The notes beneath the pieces were generated by a model. It had not been told where the DNA came from. It saw nothing but the letters and a program-made list of their open reading frames with translations, and searched no databases. A stretch of 64,000 bases of DNA from assembly GCF_000224145.3 (NCBI RefSeq), contig NC_020176.2:4067825-4131824 (forward strand), given 5' to 3'. Positions within the stretch are counted from its first letter, which is position 1. Each line of letters starts with the position of its first letter. Source of the DNA: Ciona intestinalis. Taxonomy: Eukaryota; Chordata; Ascidiacea; Phlebobranchia; Cionidae. The position numbers and the translations under genes were made by a program. This document shows, one piece after another, positions 38,270-50,200 of this stretch.

Positions 38270-41200
38270 TTAAGACACGGCAGCGTTCATCAAATCATCG
38301 TCAGGCAAACACTGGTTGTCGCTTATACTCGGGGACATAGTGAAATCAGCAGATGGCGCCACAGCTTCCAACACCGGAGTCGATGCCGGGGCAGTGTTTG
38401 TTGGGGGCAACACTGTGAAACATCGTTAATAAACCCATGAAGAACTTTTTACACCAGGTAACTATAACTCAGCCTTGACCCTTTTTAGCACCATGGCACA
38501 GGGGTCTACGCCTTCTTCCTCTAGCCCAGAGATAAAAGGTACTGCTGCTGAAAAGGCCACTTATAAAGGTTACACATGTGGTAAGTCGTGAGCACGAGGT
38601 GTATGAAACAGAACACCTGTGTTACAACTACTGTCCACCCCCTCCACATGCGAGGACAAATAGTTACATTCATACACTTTGAACAACTGTATATGAAACT
38701 TAGGTGTATGGAACAGAACACCCGTGTTACCACAACTGTCATTTTCCGGCCAAGCAAGTTATATTTAACTTTCGACATATTTAAAGCTTGCCCACCATGT
38801 TTAGTTGATGGAACATCCTGTTGAACTGCCACAAACTTATCACCCGGAGCATCGTCAATCACCAACTTATTCTCGGGGGTTCCAGGGTTATCTATAGGAC
38901 CTGGGTGAAAGGATGTAACTAATAGTTTACGGTTCATAACTTGCTTTAGTATGTAAGTTGTGTACATTTATTGCTGAAATGTACATTTATTTTATGGGCC
39001 AACCCTGGCCTAAATCCTAGGTCCCATGGTGGCCACGCTGCGGGACCTCTCCCACATAGAATAGAATTGGTGGTAAAAAGACTACATGCTTGGAAGTTGG
39101 CGACATGTGTGTCTCAATATACAAAGAGGAACAATATGGCCATTCACACATACCATGTCCTGTAACAATGTTACGATTTTAGTTCGTAAAAAAATACCAG
39201 TTTTTTAATTGCATGTTATTTTCAACGGAAGAGTGTTTTTTCCTGCTAATCATAAACCTAACATTGTACAAACCCGTAGCAACTGGTTCAATCCGGTTCG
39301 GGTTACCAGTCCCCTCTTGCTGGGCAAGTTGCTTTCTCATGAAAGGGGAAATCCCTGCAACAGCGGTTTTAGATGACATTTTATCATCTTCATCAGAAAT
39401 AACAGAAAGGCTTGAACTTGGACGAGAAGACAGGTTTTCTAGATTATAGGATAAAATATGTTTTGAAACTAATTTGTTTATAATATTTTCTAGCATTTAC
39501 AGCGGTGGATGCCAAAATCACTGTAAAAAATTGTTTAAAATACATCATAATTCATATAAAAATTGCTGAAAAGTGAAAATTATCCTTATATAGTTGCAGC
39601 TTACTGAGGAATTATAATGGTTACAAACAAATGGTTGTTTCACCTGTTGGGCTCATAGATGGGACAGCAGCGTGAGAAGGTGATTTTCTACCCTTCAACA
39701 ATGCTTGTAATGTTTCACTTCTATGTATTGCTCTGTTCTGTGGTGGGGTGGGGGTTCTGCCGGGAGATTTTCCACCAGAAGAAGGACGTAAGATCGCTGG
39801 GCGAGTTTGTTTTGTTTCGACGTTCATTGGTTTAAAAGTTTGAGCACTTGCAAACTCCTGAATCTTAGATAGCGTCAGTTTCATTTTGGGATCCAAAGCC
39901 GTGTTTTTCGGTGGTGATTTCGAGACTGGAACCACAATAGACTTCTGCTTGCTTTCTTTACGAACTGTGTTAGCACGGTTCACTATTGTGCCGTGTTTAG
40001 CAGCAAAACTAGGACTTTTGCTCAAAACTTGCTTGATTGCCACCGATGACTTCCCACTACTGCCACCTGCTGGTGACTTTCCACCAAGTTTGACAGCGGT
40101 GGTTGATTGTGTTGAAGTTTTGCCTTGGGTGAGGGGGGTTGGTTTTAGTTTCAAGGCAGAGTTGGTTTCGCTTGAACTTTGCTGCCGGTCGTATGACTTC
40201 AGCACAGAACCTAGGAAAGGGTTTGTATAATACAAAGTGTAATAATGTAAAGGTTGAATATATTCTCAACGTGTGGTAAAACACTGAATACACGTGCATA
40301 CATTACTGGCGCGCAATGTATAATTTGATTTTCCATTTATGAATACTAATTAAGGTAAATGTTAACCTGTGGTTCGTTGCGCAGTTGTCGCTGTAGGGGT
40401 TGTAGCCTTTGCGTGGGCACCTGGCGCTTGCCCTGCATGCAGCATGTCAACCACTTCTATTATGGAACTCTTGCGGTGACGGACGCCGGCCACTCCACCT
40501 TTTGTTTGGAACCCGGTGGACGACTGCTTGGGTTGTGGGGAGGGAGGACCAGATGGAACCGGTCTTGACACGTTTGATTTACTACCGGCGCTCACTGAGG
40601 CTGACTTGATTGGTGTGAATTGGTTACGACTTCCAGATGGGGCATTCCCCTAAGTTGAGAAAGTGGTGTTTAGGGAAACACTTAGATTTTAGAAGTTGTT
40701 AATAAAAAGGGAAAAACAAATTGAAAATTTAACATTATATTTTTTGCAAAAATTATCAGTCTCTCTTTTAAATGTTTCTTTACAAGAATCGCCCAACTTA
40801 ATAAGCATTAGATCAGGGCCACACTTCTGAGATTTATCACAGCTATCATTTTTCAGTTTAGTAATAAAGGTTCAGACATAAAAAACGACAAAAATAAAAT
40901 GTAAATGCAGACTGTTGCAACTGTAATAGAAGCCACGACCTTAATTACCGCTGTGTTTGATTGACCAGAGGCTGCTTTCCCGTTGTTCTTGCTTGACTGT
41001 GTAGTGATGGGAGATAAGGAACCCGTGACCAACTTTTTCTCTTTTTTCTTTCGATGCATCTCGGCTTGATTGTTTAAATAACGCTGGAAATCGGCGGGAA
41101 AACCTTGGAGATCTTGCACTGCCTTGCTGCTGCTTGTGGTGGCTTCTGGGAATTTTCAACAATGTTTAGTGAAGTTTAAACATCTTTTTACTGTTTTTTT

Positions 41201-44200
41201 GTATGACTGTTTATTTGGACAGCTTATTAGTGACCACCGGGTTTAAATGCAGAAGTAGCAGCACCGAGCTTTGAACCTGGTTCTCAAATTCTGAGCGGAA
41301 AAAAATTGACACGCCTGTAAAAAAAATCACATACATGCAAAAAAAGTGACACACATGAAAACAACCAGTAAGCAACCATACCTGGGACAGGGGCAACTTT
41401 CTCTGGCTGTGGTGGGGTTTCAGGAGGTACTGGTTTGGTCTTAGTAATCGAAGATATGGGAACTCCTTTATTATTAAGTTGAACATTCAATACAATCTTC
41501 GGTCGAACCTCGTTGTCTTCAGACGAAGCAACGAAAGTTTCAACTTTTTTACGCTTTACTGGAAAAAATAATGATATTTTTTATAAAGTTTTATTTTTAT
41601 TTCCTTTTCTAGATTACTGATAAATGCAACTTTTAATTTTTTTGCAATTACTGAAAAAAAAACTTCCAATTTACATTGGCATTGTAAAAAAATAATCAAA
41701 AAACTTGAAAATAGTTTGTCCCTCACCTGAATGCTCCTTCTTATCAATGGATGGAGGTCTTCCTCTCCTCCTGGGAGCAGCTTTTCCATCATCTTTGGTT
41801 GATCCTTTCTTCTTTCGCTCTTTACCATCACTCAACTTCGTCTAAGAAATAAAAAGAAAAAAATGAATAAGTTAGCGGAGGAAATAAACAAAAATATTTT
41901 ACTATTTTTAATTTTTTGAAGAAAAACTAAAATGTTTTTGATTGTTAAGATTTTAAGAAAATTGAACATAATAGATTAACCTGAAAATAAACAAAAATTG
42001 ACAAAAACATATAATTTTCTTATTCACATAGCCTCACATGTATTGTTAACTTATTCATTGCTAACTTATTAATTTAAATAAGTTAGGGGTGAAAAAAGAA
42101 AAATGTTTTCTCATGCTCCAAAAAAATTTACAAAAAAAACAAAATTAGTAATTACACAACAGCTTAAAGTCTAACCAATTGTATATTAAAAATACTTATT
42201 TCGCATAAATGGCATGATGAGTCTTTTATTCAAATAGAATCTTATTTGGTTAAATTGAAACACCAAGCACCTGTCCCACAGTTGTGGGTTTAGCGGCCTG
42301 ACTACTTCCTTTAAACATTGCATTTTGTCGCACCAGTGGTTTATGCATGGCTGGTATATTAGATGTTGTTGTTATAACTGGTTTGGTTGTGATGTCATGA
42401 CTCTGTTGGCTTGGTAAAGCTAGTAAATGGAAGGTTGTTAAATAGTTTTGTATGAGTTTGCATTCACGTATTATCATACATGTAGTAACAACTGATTAGT
42501 GTTAACTATTTTTTGTCTTTTTTCGTATTCTTTTAAATCCATAAATGGACAAACTGTTAAGTCCAAGAATACATGAGCTTACAATGATTTATTTCATTGG
42601 AGAACATAACTAAATACAAGTGAATCTTGTGAAGTGAGTCTTGTTATCCTACCTGGTGTTGAAGTTGCCATGCGTTGTTGAATTTCTTGTTTATTTCGTT
42701 GTTGTTGATCCGGCATGCTTATTTTTGATGGTGGTCTATGGTGAAGGAAATTTATTAAACTGCTTTTAAAAAAAATCAAAGCTGCATTCTAAAAATGACA
42801 AAAAAAAACCTTTGTTATAAAAACTAGCAAACAAATTTTAACTTGTATTTTTTGGGGGTTAAAGTTTACAAACTTTTTTTGAGTCGAAATACTAACTTAT
42901 TATCATCGAAGGTAAAAACATCAGTGTCGTCATTATTTTGGCCACTTATTGGTTGGCTGGAGTGGTAGCTTGGTGGAGCTGACATCTCTTGTTCATCAAA
43001 CATTTCAGACACTTTCATTTCATTCTATAAGAGAAAGCAATGAAGATTATTATGTATGTTATTTATTCTCACAGCAGAGCAACAACAGTTGTTATAGCAT
43101 GAATGTTCTGTTTCATACACCTTATGCCCGCTGACAAATTATCACATATGTACCTTAGTGCATCAATGTATCTTATTTATCCTTACATGGCAGGGCAACG
43201 ACAGTCTTATAACATAAATGTATTTTCATACACCTCGTGCCCATAAAATATCACTTTTTATTTTATATATGTCTTATCCACTGTGTAACAAGCTTGTTTT
43301 AACGTACCAGAATACAACATTATCTCATATAGTTATGCTGCAATCTTATACAAAACAAAATAAGTAAAATACCGAGTTTTCTGCATTGATGTTAGCAGCT
43401 GACATGGGGGGCATAAAGGAGGGTGGGTTGGACAACTTGCCTCGTAATGGGTTCGACCTAAAGAGGGGTAATATTATAATATTAATACAATTTTGTTTAT
43501 CTCTTCCAATACAGTAATGGAGATCAGGTTAATTAAACCAACAAAGAAAAGAAAATTAGCGAGAAGCCCAGAACCACAATCAGTATACTCTCGGGGCTTG
43601 AGTAAAAAGTACTTGAGTAAAAAGGCACATTAAGCGTGGCTGCAAAACCCACTACTTTAACATAATTTTAGTTGTTGTCAAAATGCTACAATATTGATTT
43701 TGCTTTTATATTTTGTTACATGAGAAATTATCGCTCAAAGCCCTCGACACTTCGACAAACAACAAAACCAGTATATTTAGGCCATATCTCATGTTGTTAC
43801 TTGTTTAACTGACGTTATATGATTTAGATTACTCACAAAGGGTATCATAGCCTATATCAGGATATGTATACTCTATGTTAGGACCACTGTATACAAACAA
43901 ACACTAAAAAAAACAAGCCATACCTTGTAAATTCATTATCATACATCATGTCCTGGTCAAATGGGAAATTACTTGATCTATTATTTGAATGCTGGTGTTG
44001 TAGTGGCGTGTGGTATCCTACCATGGATTGAGTTCTCACAGGAGATACCAAACCACGCTGCATATAATTTACGTTGTGGCCAGGACTCACACCTGTGAAT
44101 TATACAATTATTATAAATGAAGTGACTTCGATTTTTTCTTCTATTTAAATAAAAATTCCTTTAAATTTAAATAAAAATAATCATCCACACAGTTACATGC

Positions 44201-47200
44201 ATGGTAACTCATATATTTGCAAGTGAACATTTGGTATAACTATCGTTATGGAGCAAGCAAGTTTAAATAAGTTACATTCATTACTTTGTTTGAACAACTA
44301 AAACCCATGCCCTGTTACTTCTGCTAGCAGGCGTAATGTAAAAGTTTTTTCAGCGGCTCATCTGGTATCAAAAACTCTTTAAAAAACTTTAAAAAGTCCT
44401 TTGGGACTGAATACAACACAAATTAATCAAAGTTTATACCTGGGTTTTGAGGAGTGAATGCCATTGGGTTGTTCATGTCCTCTGTGTTCATCACCTGTTG
44501 AATGGAACCAAAATTTTAACTCGTTTAAAGGCACTATAGTACATGGAGAGTATTCTAAGGGGTTGAGAGGTTCTGGACATACTTTTGTTGGAATAGTTCC
44601 TGAAATGACCCATGCCTCATTGCTCTGCACATCTGGTTTTGATAATTACATAAAAAATGTTCGAAATAAATTGTTTTTTAAAGTTCTAGACACACCAAAG
44701 TACCGAACAAAAAGTAGTGTCTTGCCCAGGGTCTTTTAAAAAGACCATATTAGCGGTTGTATACTTTGAACCTGGTACCCGTAGTTGTATGGTATGCTGT
44801 ATAGTTACTGATGGGTGAAAACGCTGTTTACAAAATGTCGTACATCGAACTGTTGATTGAAACCAATATCAGTGAGGTCCTGCATGTCTATGGAGGTTGT
44901 AGCTTCTATGGAGTTGGATTTCTGACGTGACGCTCGTCGACTCACACTTCCCTTGCGTGGCGCGGGTGAGGTCAGGGGTGGGGTCATCGCGGGGTGCATG
45001 GGGGAAGTTATGGGTAAGGGTTGGGGGGTATTCATCGGGGGGTTCATGGGTGAAGGCAAGGACGTGTACATGGGTGACGGGGCGTTGGGGGTTACAGGGG
45101 AGGCAAGGCCGTGGATCCCAACAAGTGGAGGTGTAACTGATGTGTGACAACCAAATGATGGCGAGGTCATGGATGTGCTTATGGGGCTTGTGAGGTCATC
45201 CAAGTTCAAAGGTGAGGGTTGGGATTGGTACGGCATCTGTGGGTAAGATGTTTACATCAAAGTGTTTATGTGTTACATGGTGGATTGTGTGAAAGTGAAA
45301 CTGCAAGGTTAATTACATGGACGTACATGGTGTATTCATACACTTCATGCTCACTGTTAAGTTATCACATGGGTGTCTTCTTATACACCAGACACAAATG
45401 GTGTGTTCATACACTTCATGCTCACTTTCTAGTTTAACATGAGTGTCTTCTTATACACCAGACACACACGATGTATTCATACACCTTATGCTCACTGTTG
45501 AGTTATCACATAGGTGTCTTCTTATACACCAGACGAACATGGTGTATTCATACACCTCATGCTCACTGTCGAGTTATAACATGGGTGTCTTCTTATACAC
45601 CAGACACACATGGTGTATTCATACACCTCATGCTCACTGTCGAGTTATAACATGGGTGTCTTCTTATACACCAGACACACATGGTGTATTCATACACCTC
45701 ATGCTCACTGTGGAGTTATAACATGGGTGTCTTCTTATACACCAGACACACATGGTGTATTCAATTATTCATACACCTCATACACTGAGCATCATTTAGA
45801 TGTATTATAAAATACCAGACAAACATTGTGTAGCAAATTTTGTTCACTTTAAAACAATAAAAAAACTAATTTTCCACCGAACATTACCAATATTAACTAC
45901 CTGGTATTGTTGTTGGTTCATCCCTTTGACTTGCATGGAGTTTGGGTAACTAGGAGGGGGTGGCATCTGTCTTGGTGGGGGAGGATGGGTGAAGTAGTTG
46001 TCGGGTAGCTGGTTTGTCTGCATGGGCGTAGTCATGTTATATTGTGGCAGCATATCACCTTGGTAGTGTAGTTGTTGTTGTTGCATTTGTTGTTGTTGTT
46101 GTTGTTGTTGTTGTTGGTGATAATAGGTTGATCTTTGTTGAGTAAAGTAACCAGCATTGGATGGTTCTATAATTAAAATGTTATTTACTAGGATGTATGT
46201 AATAGAGATAAATTCATTGTGCTGATGGAAGCTACTGATATATCTTTTGGTTCCACTGTTTTTAAGGATTAAATGTTTTAAAGCGAGATTCAAGTTATTC
46301 AATCAAAAACAAATATTAATGGCATCACTGAAACCTAGTTTACTTGTAGTAATAGCTGATTTAGCTGATTTACCTTCGGTTGCACTGTATTAGGATGAAC
46401 TCTAGCAGGGGCAGGTGAATCTNNNNNNNNNNNNNNNNNNNNNNNNNNNNNNNNNNNNNNNNNNNNNNNNNNACAATAATAAAGTAGTATCTGGAAGTTA
46501 AATCATATCTATATATAGATGTACCTGTGAAATGTGACATTGACTGATTTATTGAAACAGGAGGGGTGGTTGCAGGGGTAGGTAGTGTTGGTTGGAGTGG
46601 ATTGAGCAGTTGGGGTTGTTGTTGTTGTGGGGCCATAATTGGGGGCTGTGGCTTAACAGGAGGCATGGGAGGGTGGGGGGTTGGATGTCTTGATTGTCGA
46701 TGAACTTCTGGTTCTTTGTGACGGTTTTTCTTGGTGTGGAACATCACGGTTCTGTGGTTGTGTAGATTGAAGGGTTTTATAATAAAGACCTAATATGTGT
46801 TTTAGTTATAGAACAAAGAGCTGAGTTAGAGGTAACTAACTGGAAGTTGTTTGTCCGATGGTTTTTAAAATGTAAATTTTACATAATGTGTTTTATTCTA
46901 CATGGGTGAGATCTAACAGATGTTATTGTTGGGATCTGAGATTTAGGTCAGGGTTGGCCCATTACCCCCACACCCAGGGTACCACAACCCACTAGTGACC
47001 AATCAGTTGAAGCAAAGTTATTGATATTATTCTTATTATCCTCCTACCTCATAGTAACAGGTAGAGAGAGTGACTTCTGCATGACAGTTGTTGCCAGCTT
47101 GTCGCTACACAATGGTTGGTCACCACGACCAACGAACATATGACAAGAAGTAATTCCAAACGACGAAAACGAAATTTCCGCTAAAAATGTAGGAAATACA

Positions 47201-50200
47201 AAAAACGTAATCACTGAAAATTATTTACATTTTTTAATAAATTATATTTAATACCAAAAGCTGTTGAGCAAGAACAGGTTGGATGTTCAAATGTTACGTT
47301 GAGTTTGCTTCGTTGGTCGTTGTACGAAACATCAAAACACCACTCCATGTCGGCTGGGTCTGAAACTATATTGCAAGAATGTGTTTTGTGATTAAAACAT
47401 AAAACAAGTGTATTAAACTTTAATCGTGCCCATTATCAAAAAGCTAGATAGAAACTTTATCTATATTCTATACTGTTGTAGTTTATTTTTTCTTTGAATA
47501 TACAATATAAAAACTGAAGAAATGCGCCATTGGCTAATTTGAAAAATTAATTTGTAACTAAGTTGTCCATTACACTTTCCTACCTTGAGCTTTTTTAGAC
47601 TTCCTCATGCAGCTTGTCAGTACAGTGTTGAGATAACATTGCTTCCTTAGCAAGTTAATCACAGCAACCACATGCTCAGGACTTGTGAATCGAACTTGGT
47701 GGACAAGGAGACCTTCCACATGCGAGAAGTCAAGATGGTGGCGGTGCGTTACAGAACCAAATGTAACCTGACATGTTAGAAAAATAATGTTTAAACAAAA
47801 TTTGTATCAGAACACCGACCTGGAGTACCAGTTCTACCACATATTAATCTATTACTTAATAATAAAAAGCTAACATGCAAACTCTGGCGTAAATTTGAGG
47901 TCCCACAGTTGCTTTGCTTTAGTTACTCATTCAAGTAGAATAAAACAAAGTACCTGAGCACTGTTACAAATTATAAATAACCACCAACCCACCTTACAAC
48001 ATTCATCATCCTTTTGTATCAGTGATAAATATGAAGTGGATTTGTCTTTGTACAAAACAGGTAACTCTGAAAATAATAAGAAGGGGGTTGATTGGGGTAA
48101 AGCGTGCGTGTTAATTGTGAGTAATATTGGGTAGTGTGCTAGTTTAGGCAATGAATAACCCAAGACCATGACCACGGTATTTATGGGGAGCTGTAATAAT
48201 TTCCGTGAATCTAACCCTGATGCTCACACAGCAGGATGATTCTTGTTTAAGGAAACACAGTCAGGATCCGGTGAAATGTATACCATTAACAGACAAAATC
48301 CAGTCCAGCAAATTCTATGATATAAGAGATATGTAGTTTGCGTAACAGGCATCGTCAGTCTCTTATTCAAACAGGATCAACTGGAAGTATTAGACTTACT
48401 TGTCTCTTGTTCAATTTGCTTCACAATATGATCAAGTATAGGCACGGGTGGGTGAAGTTTCAGTGAGTAGCACGCTGGTAGTGGGACAGAGTTGTGTTGG
48501 TTGATCTCCGCAAATCGAGGCTTGCTGTGGTTGCAGATTAATTATTAGGTGAACTTTAAATTAGAGTTATTACGTTATAGTTACACATTTTTTGTGACAA
48601 CAAATAGCATTGATCAAGCATGCCATGCATGTAACTTATTTATAAAATGTGACTTATTTATCTCCACATGGCATGGCAACAACAGTTGTTATAACACAGG
48701 TATTATGTTTCATACAACTTGTGCATACTTAGAAGTTGTCACATATATAACTTTGTTGATGATTTTTTCAAGATTTTACTCTTATCAACCCAATGTTTTA
48801 AAACAGAGGTAATATCACATGGTTTAGCAGTACATAAATTAGGCTTAAACTAAAAAAAAACTAAAAAGGTTACCTTACCACCACAATGTTTTTTTCATAT
48901 CATCACAATGTTTTAAAACACGGGTGGCATCACACGCCAAGTTAAAATTAAATAATAACAAATAGTTCACCTTGTTTCATCGGTTGGATGATTGTTTGCA
49001 ATAAGTGGAGTAATTGGAAGCTTACACGGAGTCTCATAAACCTCCAAACCTATCTCTGCTTGCATGCCAATGTTTTCCAAGACTAAAAATAAAATGAAAA
49101 ATTATACATAAGTTATTTAAATATTTTATTTAAAATACATATTTTTATTAAATATTTTAAAGATTGTTTCATGCAAATATTCTTATCATAATATAACTAT
49201 TATCTGCTCAAATTAAAACAAAAAAAAATTATTTAAAAAAAATTAAAATTAAACAAAAAAATTAAGAAAATGTATTAAACTGTAATAAATCATTATAGTG
49301 TACCTTGGTTTGTTAATGTTTTCAGTTGTTTAGTTTTGACATCAACCAAATCGTATGGTGACAAAAAATATTTCAACTGTGAGCACGTTCCAACTTCTCT
49401 GGGGAACAGAAGACCAACGTAGCCGTTCATAATGATGTGCAAGGTATCAGAGTCACCATGGGAGTCCCTGTGTAGAGAATAGGTTATTCTAGTCTATTTC
49501 AATGTGGGTGAGGTACCGCGACATGGCACACTGTGCATTTAGGTCAAGATTGGCCCATTACCCAAACACACAGTGTGCTACTGCATGAACCTTACTAGTT
49601 TGGAGTAGAATAGATTAACACTAGCAATAACTGGGAGACCATGAATCCTTGTGTGTGAGGGCTAGCACAGAGGGTTCACAGATCGACTGTAGTTGATTCA
49701 GTGAAGTAGTTTTAGCTTAAGTATGTGCGGAATATGGTCATACACCAGGACTAAGTGGTAAATTGCCAAAGAATACAGGGTTTGATGCTTACTGCTGATA
49801 CAGTTGAGCTAAAGATGTATGTGTATTCATGTAAGACACTGCTGTAATCTCACTAATATAATATTCATTGCAATTATTTAAGCATTACCATGCAAACACA
49901 CTTATTACCTGTAAACTTGGCTCATCTTTGCGAGGTCCATATCAAGTGATTGAAGAGCCATATACATTCGTGTACGAGTGGTTTGGTCCATTGAAGGAGG
50001 GTAAATGTCGGTCAAGCCTTTCAGTTGCTTTGAAAGCTCCAAAAATTTTCCTTCTCTTTGAAAATAATAGAAAAATAGTAAATATGGGAATAATCAATAG
50101 TCTGTTTAAAAATAATACTAAAAAAAACAAACAAAAAATTATTGCCAATAATGGAAAAGGTACATCTTATTCTCTATTATTATACTTAAAAAACAAAACA

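Noticed and set aside
38462-38540. Extra MED1 exon VPFISGLEEEG...KAEL next to a CAGCAGCAG acceptor
   Set aside because: It needs an incoming phase that does not match the simplest end of the previous exon. Its own stop would exclude the conserved PDDDLMNAAVS terminus. An alternative isoform cannot be excluded.
45219-45810. Tandem-repeat frames (MGVFLYTRH-type) as a repeat protein
   Set aside because: The 71-bp unit is not a multiple of three and the frames are chance openings across an intronic minisatellite.
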